Both the position numbers and the translations under genes were made by a program. Of a stretch of 64,000 nucleotides of DNA, positions 26,664 through 35,435 are shown piece by piece. The first letter of the stretch is position 1. Every line of letters begins with the position of its first letter. Under the pieces are notes generated by a model. It was not told the origin of the DNA. It ran no database searches and saw nothing but the letters and a program-made list of their open reading frames with translations. The stretch lies in assembly GCA_050248955.1 (NCBI GenBank), contig JBFWRK010000018.1:27513-91512 (forward strand). Reading direction: 5' to 3'. This DNA is from JBFWRK01 sp050248955 (lineage in GTDB: Bacteria > Actinomycetota > Acidimicrobiia > Acidimicrobiales > Ilumatobacteraceae).

Positions 26664-27507
26664 GGTGGACGACCTGCTGCGGCCGTTCGAGTTCGAGTTC
26701 TTCCGCAACGGCCTGATCGTGGCCACGTTCGCCGGCGCGCTGTGCGGGCTCGTCGGCGTGTACGTCGTGCTCAAGGGGATGAGCTACATCGGCCACGGGT
26801 TGTCCCACGCGATCTTCGGCGGCTTCGCCGCGAGTGCGCTGCTCGGCGTGAACTTCGCGCTCGGTGCCGGCGTCTGGGGAGTCGCGTCGGCGCTGATGAT
26901 CAACGGCGTCACGCGCCGCCGAGTGATCGGCGCCGACGCTGCGATCGGTGTCGTGACGACGGCCTCCTTCGCGCTCGGACTCGCGCTGTTCGCGGTCTTC
27001 GGCCGCCGCGGCCGCAACTTCGATGCTGCCCTGTTCGGCAGCATCCTGGGCGTCTCCCGCGCCGACGTGTGGGCCGTCATCGGCGTCACGCTGCTCGTCG
27101 CCGGGGTCGTGTTCTTCGGATACCGACGGTTGCTCTTCACGACGTTCGACCCGGAGGTGGCCGAAGCCTCCGGCGTCCACACCGCGCGCGTCGACGCCGT
27201 CTTGATGTTCGTGCTGGCCACGTCGATCCTCGCCACCATGCAGATCCTCGGCGTGACGCTCATCGCCGCCACCCTCGTGATCCCGGCGACGGTCGCCCGC
27301 ATGCTCACGAACTCGTTCAGCCGCATGCTCTTCCTGGCGACAGGCATCGGCGCGTCGACGGGCTTCCTCGGCATGAACCTCAGCTACCACCTCGACATCC
27401 AGTCCGGGCCGACGATCGTGCTTGTCGGCGCGACGTTGTTCGCCGCCGTCTTCCTCGCCACCGGCACCCGCGGCCTCCGCCGCGTCGGCTCGTCCGTCAG
27501 CGGGTGA
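26656..27507 (+). CDS. znuB: zinc ABC transporter permease
   Basis: 283 residues from GTG 26656, which overlaps znuC. ABC-3 type permease with eight or nine hydrophobic helices; GLVGVYVVLKGMSYIGHGLSHAIFGG and ADAAIGVVTTASFALGLAL are conserved segments, and LFGSILGVSRADV is the loop that docks the ATPase. Its 3' end overlaps the 3' end of hrpA on the opposite strand by 11 bases. Confidence 0.93.
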   Translation: MPEVDDLLRPFEFEFFRNGLIVATFAGALCGLVGVYVVLKGMSYIGHGLSHAIFGGFAASALLGVNFALGAGVWGVASALMINGVTRRRVIGADAAIGVVTTASFALGLALFAVFGRRGRNFDAALFGSILGVSRADVWAVIGVTLLVAGVVFFGYRRLLFTTFDPEVAEASGVHTARVDAVLMFVLATSILATMQILGVTLIAATLVIPATVARMLTNSFSRMLFLATGIGASTGFLGMNLSYHLDIQSGPTIVLVGATLFAAVFLATGTRGLRRVGSSVSG

Positions 27508-30500
27508 GCTCCGCTTCCACGCGCCCGAGCTCACGTGTGATCCGCGGGACGCTGACCGGACCGGACGTGCCGAGCACCTGGGCGAACAGGCTCACCCTGA
27601 GCTCCTCGATCATCCAACCGATGTCGACGACCTCGCTCGTCACGCGGCTCGGCGGCAGGACGCTCAGCAGCTGCTGGTAGCGCTGCTCGAGCGCGTGCAC
27701 CTCGTCCATCCGCTGTCGATCGCGCACGGTGTCGCCTGCGACCCGCTCCATGCGACGGTCGATGGCTCGCACGTACCGGAGCACATCGTCGAGCCGGCTA
27801 ACGCCCGACGCCGTGACGAAGCCCGGCCGCACCAGCCTGGCGAGCTGCGCGCGCACATCGGCGACAGCGGGCTGCAGCGCGGGCGCGACGAGCCGGTCGA
27901 GCCGGCCTTCCGCCGCTGCCGCGGCGACGACGACCCGACCGGCTGCCACCATCGCATCAGCGGCGATGTCGGCGAGATCGGACCGGGCGCGCTCGCGCAG
28001 CGCGAGGAACCCTGCCTCGTCCCACGGCACCGAGCCGTGCTCGTCGATCACACGATCGGCGGCGGCGATCGTGCAGTCGTCGGCGAGACCCGCGATCGTG
28101 ATCCCCGCGCGCCGACCGATGGCGAGCCGCACCTCGTTCGAGACGTGGCGCTCGATCGCCTTTCGGCCGACCGGCACCGCGAGCAGCAGCAACCTGCGCA
28201 CACCGGTGCGCATCACCCGCTCCTGGATCGCCGGGTTCGTCAGCACACGGATCGACACGCTGTCACCGTCGTCGAGCAGCGCTGGGTGACCACGCACGAG
28301 GTGGCCGTTGCGAGTCGCCTCGACGAGGCGCGGCAACGTGCCGAGGTCCCACGTGCGGATGCCCGTGCGCTCGATGTCCTTCGCGGTGTCCGCGATGGCG
28401 GCACGGGTCCGGCTGCTGAACCGGGCGCGGAGCTCATCGAGATCCTTGCCGAGCGCGACAGCACGTCCGTCGGCGTCCTCGACGGCGAACGACACGCGGA
28501 GGTGATCGGGCACGCGACCGATGTCGAACGCGCTCGGCGGGATCCGCTCGCCGGCGAGCTCGGACAGGACCCGCGCGAGCTCGCCGGTCAGCGCTCCGCC
28601 CGCCGGATCGATCCGTTCGAACGCCTCGCGGGCGCGTTCGGCGATCGGGATCAGCAGCCGCCGGTACTGCTTCGGCAGTGACCGGACGAGCGCGCCGACG
28701 AGCTCCTCCCGGAAACCCGGCACCTGCCAGTCGAACCCCTCGTCCGTCACCCGGTTCAGCACTGCCAGCGGAACGTGCACGCTGACGCCGTCGCCCGGTT
28801 CGCCGGGCTCGAACGTGTACGTGACCGGGAGCTCCAGGTCGTCCTGCCGCCACGTGTCCGGGTAGTCGCTCCCGTGGAGCCCCGCTCCCCCGTCGGCGAG
28901 CACGTCCATCGTCAGGTGCATGAGCTCGGGACGCTTCGCCCGCTCGCGCTTCCACCACTGGTCGAAGTGCCGGCCGGACACGACGTCGGGACCGACGCGC
29001 CGGTCGTAGAACGCGAACACCGTGTCGTCGTCGAGCAGGTGCTCGCGCCGCCGGACGCGGTCCTCGAGCGCACGGACGTCCTCCATGAACCGGCGGTTCT
29101 CGGCGAGGAACGCGTGCTCGGCGGGCCAGTCGCCCTCGACGAGGGCGTGTCGGATGAACATCTCGCGCGCCCCGGCACGATCGACACGGTCGTAGCCCAC
29201 CTGACGCCCGGCGACGATCGGCAGTCCGAACAGCGCGACCCGCTCCACCGTCACGGCGGCACCGCGGCGGGCATCCCACCGCGGCTCGGCGTAGGAGCGC
29301 GTCGCGAGGTGGCTGCCGAGGCGTTCCGCCCACTCGGGCTGCACGCTCGCCGCGACCCGCCCCCACAGTCGGTTCGTCTCGACCAGCTCCGCCGCCATCA
29401 CCCAGCGAGGCGGCTTCTTCGCGAGCGACGACCCCGGCGCGATGGCGAACTTCGCACCACGCGCGCCGCGGAACTCGCGCGTCGTGCCGTCGCGCATGCC
29501 GAGGTGCGAGAGCAGGCCGGCGAGCAGCGACTGGTGCACGCGATCGGGATGCCCGGCATCGGCGCCCGCTCTGATCCCGAGGCTGCCGGACACCTGCCGC
29601 AGCTGGCTGTAGAGGTCCTGCCACTCGCGCACGCGCAGGTAGTTCAGGTACTCCGCGCGGCAGAGCTTGCGGAACTGGCTCGACGACAACGCCTTCTGCT
29701 GCTCGCGCAGGTGATCCCACAACCGCACGTAGGCGAGGAAGTCCGAGCCCTCGACCTCGAACCGCCGGTGAGCCTCGGTCGCCGCCTGCTGCGCGGTGGC
29801 CGGCCGCTCGCGCGGATCCTGGATCGACAGTGCGGCGGCGATCACCATGACCTCGCGGACGCAGCCGTTGCGGTCCGCCTCGAGCACCATCCGGGCGAGA
29901 CGCGGATCGACGGGGATCTGCGCGAGCCGGCGGCCGAGCGGGGTCAACTTCCGGCGGTTGTCGGGTGCGTCGGGATCGAGGGCACCGAGCTCCACGAGGA
30001 GGGCGACACCGTCGCGCACCGACCGGGGATCGGGTGGGTCGAGGAACGGGAACGCGCTCACGTCGCCGAGCCCGAGCGCGGTCATCTGCAGGATGACCGA
30101 AGCGAGGTTCGTGCGCAGGATCTCCGGTTCGGTGAACTCGGGCCGCGCGACGAGGTCCGCTTCGCCGTACAGCCTGATGCAGATGCCTGGAGCGACGCGC
30201 CCGCAGCGACCCGCGCGCTGGTTCGCCGATGCCTGCGAGATCGGCTCGATCGGCAGTCGCTGCACCTTGAGGCGATGGCTGTAGCGCGAGATGCGTGCTG
30301 CGCCGGCGTCGACGACGTAGCGCACTCCGGGCACCGTCAACGACGTCTCCGCGACGTTGGTGGCGAGCACGATCCGGCGACCGGTGTGCGGCCGGAAGAT
30401 CCGGTGCTGCTCGGCGGCCGACAGCCGGGCGTACAGCGGGAGCACCTCGGTGTTCCGGCGGTCGAGTCGGCGCAGCGCGTCGGCGGTGTCGTGGATCTCC

Positions 30501-31267
30501 CGCTCGCCGCTGAGGAACACCAGAACGTCGCCAGGACCCTCGGCGCTCAGCTCGTCGATCGCGTCGGCCACCGCCTGCACCTGGTCGCGGTCGTCGCCAG
30601 GATCGTCCCCGAACGGTCGGTAGCGCACTTCGACCGGGTAGGTCCGCCCGGTCACCTCGATCACCGGCGCATCCTCGAAGTGCTCGGCGAAGCGGGCGGT
30701 GTCGATCGTCGCCGACGTCACGATCACCTTGAGGTCGGGCCGTCTCGGCAGCAGCTGCTTCAGGTAGCCGAGCAGGAAGTCGACGTTGAGGCTGCGCTCG
30801 TGGGCCTCGTCGATGATCAACGTGTCGTAGCGCCGGAGCCGACGATCGTGCTGGATCTCGGCGAGGAGGATGCCATCCGTCATCACCTTGACGAGCGTCG
30901 CGTCGCTGACGCGATCGGTGAAGCGCACCGTGTAGCCGACCGTCGCGCCGAGCTCGGTGCCGAGCTCCTCGGCGACGCGTTCGGCGATGGTGCGCGCCGC
31001 CACGCGCCGCGGCTGCGTGTGGCCGATGAGGCCGACGACACCGCGGCCGAGCTCGAGGCAGAGCTTCGGGAGCTGGGTGCTCTTCCCGGAGCCGGTCTCG
31101 CCGGCGACGATCACGACCTGGTGGTCGCGGATCGCCTCGAGCAGGTCGTCGCGGCGGTCCGTGATCGGCAGCGAGGCCGGGTAGGTGATCGACGGGACGG
31201 AGGCGCGGCGGCGCTCGATGCGCGCTTCGGCAGGCGTGAGGGGCGGAGGTGGTTCGGGTTCTGGCAC
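27497..31267 (-). CDS. hrpA: ATP-dependent RNA helicase HrpA (DEAH box)
   Basis: 1256 residues from GTG 31267 (VPEPEPPPPLTPAEARIERRRASVPSITYP in two parts); upstream in-frame sequence would overlap the divergent deacylase gene. Helicase motifs: I GETGSGKSTQLP, II DEAHERSLNVDF, III SATIDTARF, V LATNVAETSLTVPG, VI QRAGRCGRVAPG. Then come the helicase-associated and OB-fold domains and the long DUF3418-type C-terminal region characteristic of HrpA (1,250-1,300 residues in proteobacteria and actinobacteria). HrpA-type enzymes unwind RNA and act on stalled or collided ribosomes. Tail-to-tail overlap with znuB. Confidence 0.96.
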   Translation of the reverse strand: MPEPEPPPPLTPAEARIERRRASVPSITYPASLPITDRRDDLLEAIRDHQVVIVAGETGSGKSTQLPKLCLELGRGVVGLIGHTQPRRVAARTIAERVAEELGTELGATVGYTVRFTDRVSDATLVKVMTDGILLAEIQHDRRLRRYDTLIIDEAHERSLNVDFLLGYLKQLLPRRPDLKVIVTSATIDTARFAEHFEDAPVIEVTGRTYPVEVRYRPFGDDPGDDRDQVQAVADAIDELSAEGPGDVLVFLSGEREIHDTADALRRLDRRNTEVLPLYARLSAAEQHRIFRPHTGRRIVLATNVAETSLTVPGVRYVVDAGAARISRYSHRLKVQRLPIEPISQASANQRAGRCGRVAPGICIRLYGEADLVARPEFTEPEILRTNLASVILQMTALGLGDVSAFPFLDPPDPRSVRDGVALLVELGALDPDAPDNRRKLTPLGRRLAQIPVDPRLARMVLEADRNGCVREVMVIAAALSIQDPRERPATAQQAATEAHRRFEVEGSDFLAYVRLWDHLREQQKALSSSQFRKLCRAEYLNYLRVREWQDLYSQLRQVSGSLGIRAGADAGHPDRVHQSLLAGLLSHLGMRDGTTREFRGARGAKFAIAPGSSLAKKPPRWVMAAELVETNRLWGRVAASVQPEWAERLGSHLATRSYAEPRWDARRGAAVTVERVALFGLPIVAGRQVGYDRVDRAGAREMFIRHALVEGDWPAEHAFLAENRRFMEDVRALEDRVRRREHLLDDDTVFAFYDRRVGPDVVSGRHFDQWWKRERAKRPELMHLTMDVLADGGAGLHGSDYPDTWRQDDLELPVTYTFEPGEPGDGVSVHVPLAVLNRVTDEGFDWQVPGFREELVGALVRSLPKQYRRLLIPIAERAREAFERIDPAGGALTGELARVLSELAGERIPPSAFDIGRVPDHLRVSFAVEDADGRAVALGKDLDELRARFSSRTRAAIADTAKDIERTGIRTWDLGTLPRLVEATRNGHLVRGHPALLDDGDSVSIRVLTNPAIQERVMRTGVRRLLLLAVPVGRKAIERHVSNEVRLAIGRRAGITIAGLADDCTIAAADRVIDEHGSVPWDEAGFLALRERARSDLADIAADAMVAAGRVVVAAAAAEGRLDRLVAPALQPAVADVRAQLARLVRPGFVTASGVSRLDDVLRYVRAIDRRMERVAGDTVRDRQRMDEVHALEQRYQQLLSVLPPSRVTSEVVDIGWMIEELRVSLFAQVLGTSGPVSVPRITRELGRVEAELTR

Positions 31268-31369
31268 GGTCGTGATGCCCGGAAGGCCAGTTGCAGACAA
31301 CTGGAACGGGGCGATCAGCTTGCCAGCAGGAGCCCCGCGGCCGGGCACCTGTTCGGGCAAGCTCGCGGC

Positions 31370-31861
31370 ATGGAGGATGAGGAACTGGAAGCGCGAGTAC
31401 GAGGCGCGCTCGACGAACGGGGCATGGCGTACCGCGTTCTCGACTGCGATCCGGCGTATGCGGACACGGCTGCGTTCTGCGAGCACTGCGGCGTGGCGCC
31501 GGAGCACTCGGCGAACTGCATCGTCGTGGTCGGCAAGGGCGCCGAACGACGCTACGCGGTGTGCCTCGTGCTCGCCGTCCACCGTCTCGACGTGAACGGG
31601 ATGGTGCGCCGCCGGTTGGGTGCGAAGAAGGCGAGCTTCGCGACGCCCGACGAGACGATCGAGCAGACGGGCGGGATGCAGATCGGAGGTGTCACGCCGT
31701 TCGGGCTGCCGTCGGGATCGCCGATCTGGGTCGACGCGCAGGTCATGGAACCGGACGAGATCATCGTCGGCGGCGGCAGCCGGGCGTGCAAGATCGTCGT
31801 CACGCCCGAGGTGCTCGCATCGATGCCGGGGGTCGAGGTCGTCGAGGGACTCGCCCGCTGA
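31370..31861 (+). CDS. YbaK/ProX-type aminoacyl-tRNA deacylase
   Basis: 163 residues from ATG 31370 (MEDEELEARVRGALDERG). The fold is recognised by the family elements YADTAAFCEHCGVAPEHSANC, then VLAVHRLDVNGMVRRRLGAKKASFATPDET with a conserved central Lys pair, GVTPFGLPSGSPIWVDAQVM and IIVGGGSRACKIVV. Members deacylate mischarged Cys- or Ala-tRNA(Pro) or other tRNAs. Two cysteines in an FCEHC arrangement near the N-terminus are unusual additions. Followed by a strong hairpin. Confidence 0.9.
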   Translation: MEDEELEARVRGALDERGMAYRVLDCDPAYADTAAFCEHCGVAPEHSANCIVVVGKGAERRYAVCLVLAVHRLDVNGMVRRRLGAKKASFATPDETIEQTGGMQIGGVTPFGLPSGSPIWVDAQVMEPDEIIVGGGSRACKIVVTPEVLASMPGVEVVEGLAR

Positions 31862-31877
31862 CGCGCAACGGACCCAC

Positions 31878-31903
31878 CCGGTCGCGCACCGTCGCGCGAC
31901 CGG
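31878..31903. terminator. bidirectional hairpin terminator
   Basis: Perfect 10-bp stem CCGGTCGCGC (31878-31887) with 31894-31903 and a six-base loop, between the convergent deacylase and fasciclin genes. Confidence 0.75.
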
Positions 31904-31934
31904 AAGGGCCCGGAGCTGATCGAGACCGGCGTGG

Positions 31935-32693
31935 TCAGCCGCTCGATGGGAGCATCACGCTGTCGATGAGGAAGACCGTGGCGTTCGCCGTCTGGATGTC
32001 GGGGACGAGCACCTTCGCCTGACCGCCGCCGACCATGATCGTGTCGCCGTCGACCTCGATCGGCAGCATCGCTCCGGTGAACGTCTCGAGCTCCGTGACC
32101 CCGGCGAGGTCCTCGGACGAGAGCCGCTCGCCTGCGACCACGTGGAAACCGAGCACCTCGGTGAGCAGGCCGCTCGGATCGGCGAGGGCGGCGTCGAGCG
32201 TGGCCGGGTCGAGCTGCGCGAACGCGCAGTCGGTCGGCGCGAACACGGTCAGCGCCCCTGCGCCGTTCAGGGTGTCACCGAGACCGGCGGCGCCGACCGC
32301 CGCGACGAGCGTCGTCAGCACGGGGTTGTTCGACGCCGCGGTGGCGACCGGATCGTCGGTCATGCCCTCGAGCGTGCCCTCGGAGTCGCCGCCCTGGACG
32401 GCGGCAACGAGCCCGTCGGGGTCGCAGATCTCGGACGATGCCATCGCCGTCGAGCCCATCGCGTCCGTCGCGTCCGTCGAGCCCGTCGCGTCCGTCGCGT
32501 CCGTCGAGCCCATCGCGTCCGTCGAGTCCATCGAGTCGGCGGCGGTCGTGTCTGGGGCCATCGTGGCCGCGGGTGCATCGGACGCTGACGGCTGGGCGGC
32601 CGTGTTGGCGTCGGCATCGTCGCCGCAGGCCGCGGCGAGCAGCGAGAGCGCGGCGACGGCAACGACGCCTCGGAAGGTACGAGTTGACTTCAT
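31935..32693 (-). CDS. fasciclin-domain (FAS1) lipoprotein
   Basis: 252 residues from ATG 32693 (MKSTRTFRGVVAVAAL). Lipobox AAAC (C23), then a low-complexity linker of repeated Asp-Ala-x-Gly-Ser-Thr-type units (residues 54-84), then a FAS1 domain: NPVLTTLVAAVGAAGLGDTL, LTVFAPTDCAFAQLDPATL, VLGFHVVAGERLSSEDLAG and a closing AKVLVPDIQTANATVFLIDSVM. FAS1 domains mediate adhesion or ligand contacts at the cell surface. The start codon overlaps the stop of the sulfite-oxidase-family gene (ATGA), so expression is coupled. Confidence 0.92.
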   Translation of the reverse strand: MKSTRTFRGVVAVAALSLLAAACGDDADANTAAQPSASDAPAATMAPDTTAADSMDSTDAMGSTDATDATGSTDATDAMGSTAMASSEICDPDGLVAAVQGGDSEGTLEGMTDDPVATAASNNPVLTTLVAAVGAAGLGDTLNGAGALTVFAPTDCAFAQLDPATLDAALADPSGLLTEVLGFHVVAGERLSSEDLAGVTELETFTGAMLPIEVDGDTIMVGGGQAKVLVPDIQTANATVFLIDSVMLPSSG

Positions 32694-34321
32694 GGTGCTG
32701 TCCTTTGGTTGGTTGATGGGTTGGGGAGAACGTCGACGAAGATGGACATCCAGCCACTGGCGCCGTTCGGGAACGGCTCGGCGCGCTGGTCCGTCTGGAG
32801 CGAGCCGGTGCCGTCGGTGGCGCGCACGGTGATGCGATGGCGGCCGGGGGTCGCGTTCCACGGGAACGACCACTGTCGCCACGTGTGGGTGTTGAGCTCG
32901 TCGGCGAGTTGTGCAACGGCGAAGTCATCGCCGTCGATCGCGACCTCGACCTTCGAGATGCCACGGGTCTGCGCCCATGCCACGCCGCCGATCACGTTCG
33001 TCCCGGGCTCCAGCGTGGCAAGGGTCCGCGGGGTGTCGATCCGGGCCATCGTCTTGATCGGGGCCCGCTCGTCCCACCCCCGACGGACCCAGTACTGGTC
33101 GAAGGCGTCGAACGTCGTGAGCTCGATCTCGGTCAGCCACTTCGTTGCGGAGACGTAGCCGTAGAGCCCCGAGACGCTGAGTCGCGCCGGGAAGCCGTGC
33201 TGCAGCGGCAGTGGATCGCCGTTCATGCCGAACGCGACGAGCGCCGGCCGGCCGTCGAGCGACTCGAGCGGGAAGCCGCACGTGTAGCCGTCGACGGAGC
33301 GGCCCACCACCTGGGTGGCCCCGGCCTGCACGCCGGCCTCGGCGAGCAGGCCACCGAGCGGGACGCCGAGCCAGCGGGCAGTGCCGAGCAGGTCGCCGCC
33401 GACGGTGTTCGACACGCAGGTGAGCGTGATGTCGTCCTCGACGACGTCCCGGGCGAGGAGGTCGTCGAACGAGAGCCGCAGCTCGCGATCGACCAAGCCG
33501 TGGATCCGCAGCTGCCACCCCTCGGCGCGGACCTGTGGCACGGTGAGCGCGGTGTCCACGCGGTAGAAGCGATCGTTCGGCGTGAAGAACGGGCTCACGC
33601 CGGGGTCCCCCGTCGCCACGGCGGCCGGCGGCAGCCGGTTGCGTGCGATCGGCAACCTCACCGCGGCGCGTGAGGCGGCGGCGCTGAACCTCGTCCGCAA
33701 CGCCCGTCCGCCGCCGGCGAGAGCTGCGGCGCCCACGGCCAGCCCGGCGGAGGCGAGGAGGAAGCTGCGGCGGCTCCCGGTGCCGGCGAGCCCGGCCATC
33801 GTCGGCTGCACGTCGGACAGCGGGTCGTCGGCCGGCGCCGGCTGCCCGTCGGACAGTGGGACGCCGGCCACTGCGGGTTCGGGCGCGGCGCGCCCGAACA
33901 GGTACCAGAGGCTGCCGACGCCGGCGAGCCCGGCAGCGATGCTCGGCACGATCGCGGTGAGCGGTGCCGACACGGCCTGCTGCGAAGCCCAGACGCCGAC
34001 GGCGGCGAACGCCGCGAAGCCGGACCCTGCGAGGCGAACGCGGCGCCGGGCGACGACGCCGAGCACTGCCGCGAACACGACGCTGACAGCGAGGATGCCG
34101 ACGACGAGCGCGACCTTGTCGTCCTTGCCGAAGGTCTCGATGGCGAAGTCCTTCACCGCCCGCGGCACACGGTCGATCACCGCTTCGGCGACGGCGACGA
34201 CCGGCGACTGCCAGGCGCTTCGGACGCCGCCGACGAGCTCGCCGGCACCGAGCGCGGCCGCGCCAGCTGCAAGCCCACCGGCGGCAGCGGCCGGCAACGA
34301 CACAGATGGCTGCGGTCTCAT
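32690..34321 (-). CDS. sulfite oxidase-family molybdoenzyme with N-terminal membrane region
   Basis: 543 residues from ATG 34321 (MRPQPSVSLPAAAAGG). The first 200 residues hold about four membrane helices (such as VALVVGILAVSVVFAAVLGVV). A twin-arginine-like segment TGSRRSFLLASAGLAVGAAAL precedes the catalytic part. The Moco domain has NDRFYRVDTALTVPQV, the molybdenum-ligand Cys in ITLTCVSNTVGGDLLG, GRSVDGYTCGFPLESL and HGFPARLSVSGLYGYVSATKWL. A C-terminal Mo-co dimerisation domain ends near GASGWMSIFVDVLP. The catalytic part should face the exterior; substrate (sulfite or another oxo acceptor) is unproven. Coupled to the fasciclin lipoprotein. Confidence 0.92.
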   Translation of the reverse strand: MRPQPSVSLPAAAAGGLAAGAAALGAGELVGGVRSAWQSPVVAVAEAVIDRVPRAVKDFAIETFGKDDKVALVVGILAVSVVFAAVLGVVARRRVRLAGSGFAAFAAVGVWASQQAVSAPLTAIVPSIAAGLAGVGSLWYLFGRAAPEPAVAGVPLSDGQPAPADDPLSDVQPTMAGLAGTGSRRSFLLASAGLAVGAAALAGGGRALRTRFSAAASRAAVRLPIARNRLPPAAVATGDPGVSPFFTPNDRFYRVDTALTVPQVRAEGWQLRIHGLVDRELRLSFDDLLARDVVEDDITLTCVSNTVGGDLLGTARWLGVPLGGLLAEAGVQAGATQVVGRSVDGYTCGFPLESLDGRPALVAFGMNGDPLPLQHGFPARLSVSGLYGYVSATKWLTEIELTTFDAFDQYWVRRGWDERAPIKTMARIDTPRTLATLEPGTNVIGGVAWAQTRGISKVEVAIDGDDFAVAQLADELNTHTWRQWSFPWNATPGRHRITVRATDGTGSLQTDQRAEPFPNGASGWMSIFVDVLPNPSTNQRTAP

Positions 34322-34637
34322 GCCTGGGCCTTCGGCACCGTGTGATGACCGGATTCCCGCCGCTCGGGGTCGCATGTCACCCATCCGCGCCGCATCCGGC
34401 GGCGACGCGCCGCCCGCGCCGCTGCGCCGCCCGCGCCGCGCCGCCCGCGCCGCGCCGCCCGCGCCGCCCGTGCTGCTGCGCCGCTCGCGCCGCCCGTTCT
34501 CTATCGCCTCCGATGCGTCATTGACCCAAACCCGCCGACGATTCTGTGCTTGGAATCGACTCCCCCAACCATCTACGCCACCGCCCGGACATCAGCCGTC
34601 CGGACACGAGCACAGAAGCAGGCAAACGACGTTTCCG

Positions 34638-34695
34638 AGCAGAGAACCGGCCGGGGGTCGATCCGAAGCAGAGAACCGGCCGGGGGTCGATCCGG
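34638..34695. repeat. 29-bp tandem repeat, two copies
   Basis: Copies at 34638-34666 and 34667-34695 start AGCAGAGAACCGGCCGGGGG and differ only in the last base. They carry the GAGCAGAG core of the dispersed repeat family seen at 12.7, 48.1 and 56.6 kb. Confidence 0.9.
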
Positions 34696-34730
34696 AGCCG
34701 GGAAGGAGCAGAGCGTGGGACCTTCGGCTG

Positions 34731-34760
34731 TTGACCATTTCTTCTAGTCGTTGGTAGTTT
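34731..34760 (+). promoter_or_regulatory. promoter of the wHTH regulator, leaderless
   Basis: TTGACC (-35, 34731-34736), 18-base spacer, TAGTTT (-10, 34755-34760), then six bases to GTG 34767. It drives the regulator and probably the YwiC-like gene fused to it by a GTGA overlap. Confidence 0.65.
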
Positions 34761-34766
34761 ATTCTC

Positions 34767-35435
34767 GTGCGATCACTCCAGCTGCAGGCCCGAGCACTCG
34801 GCGACCCGACGAGGCATCAGATCTTTCAGCACGTCGCCTCAGCGGACGCCCCGGTCGGGGTCGCCCAGCTCACCGAGCGGTTCGGGCTCAACCACAACGC
34901 GATCCGCCAGCACCTCGCCAAGCTCGTCGACGCCGGATTGCTCGTCGAGGCGAAGGCGCCCGCCGTGGGTCGCGGCCGGCCGCGCCTCGTCTACACGCTC
35001 CAACCGACGGTGGAGAGCCGATGGGGACCGGTCGGGCCCTACGAACGGCTCGCGCTCTGGTTGACCGAGATGGTGCGGACCGGCGATGCACCCGTCGTGG
35101 TCGGCCGCCGCGCCGGCGAAGCGGACGCGCGGCTGCGGGCCGGATCCGCCGACCCGGTCACCGAGCTCGTCGGCCAGATGAATCGGCTCGGGTTCGACCC
35201 GGTCGCGAGCGACACGGACGGCCACATCGACGTCACACTGCTCCACTGCCCGTTCGCGAGCACCGCGCTCGCTGATCCCGACACCGTGTGCTCCCTGCAC
35301 CTCGGCATGGCGCAAGGCTTCGCCAACACGGTCGGCGGGCTCGTGGTCGACGACCTCGAGCGTCACGACCCGCGCACGGCGAACTGCCGGCTGCGGTGCC
35401 ACGTCGACGAGACGCAGTCGGAGATCGGCTCGTGA
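34767..35435 (+). CDS. winged-helix regulator with four-cysteine sensory domain (SufR/ArsR-like)
   Basis: 222 residues, GTG start at the predicted transcription start. Residues 8-75 form an ArsR/DeoR-like winged helix (LGDPTRHQIFQHVASAD, HNAIRQHLAKLVDAGLL, GRGRPRLVYTL). The C-terminal domain contains C161, C175, C207 and C211 with His neighbours (LLHCPF, TVCSLHLGMAQGF, NCRLRCHV), an arrangement reminiscent of the Fe-S-binding SufR group. I infer a redox- or NO-sensing repressor or activator of the adjacent genes, which include a RIC-type repair protein. Overlaps the next gene by GTGA. Confidence 0.82.
   Translation: MRSLQLQARALGDPTRHQIFQHVASADAPVGVAQLTERFGLNHNAIRQHLAKLVDAGLLVEAKAPAVGRGRPRLVYTLQPTVESRWGPVGPYERLALWLTEMVRTGDAPVVVGRRAGEADARLRAGSADPVTELVGQMNRLGFDPVASDTDGHIDVTLLHCPFASTALADPDTVCSLHLGMAQGFANTVGGLVVDDLERHDPRTANCRLRCHVDETQSEIGS

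Larger units (their letters stand above)
34322..34766. other. intergenic region with low-complexity GCC tract and repeats
   Basis: 445 bases. 34,390-34,500 is almost pure CGCC/GCCG repeats. 34,637-34,713 has three direct copies of AGCAGAG, two of them within a 29-bp tandem repeat. The 3' end holds the promoter of the 34,767 regulator. No gene is credible here. Confidence 0.7.

Noticed and set aside
28775..31369. Very long plus-strand frame opposite hrpA
   Set aside because: It is the antisense of a helicase with all motifs; only the part from ATG 31370 (YbaK-type deacylase) is real.
34638..34713. Short tandem repeat as a possible CRISPR array
   Set aside because: Only two full 29-bp copies directly adjoining each other, no spacers and no cas genes nearby.
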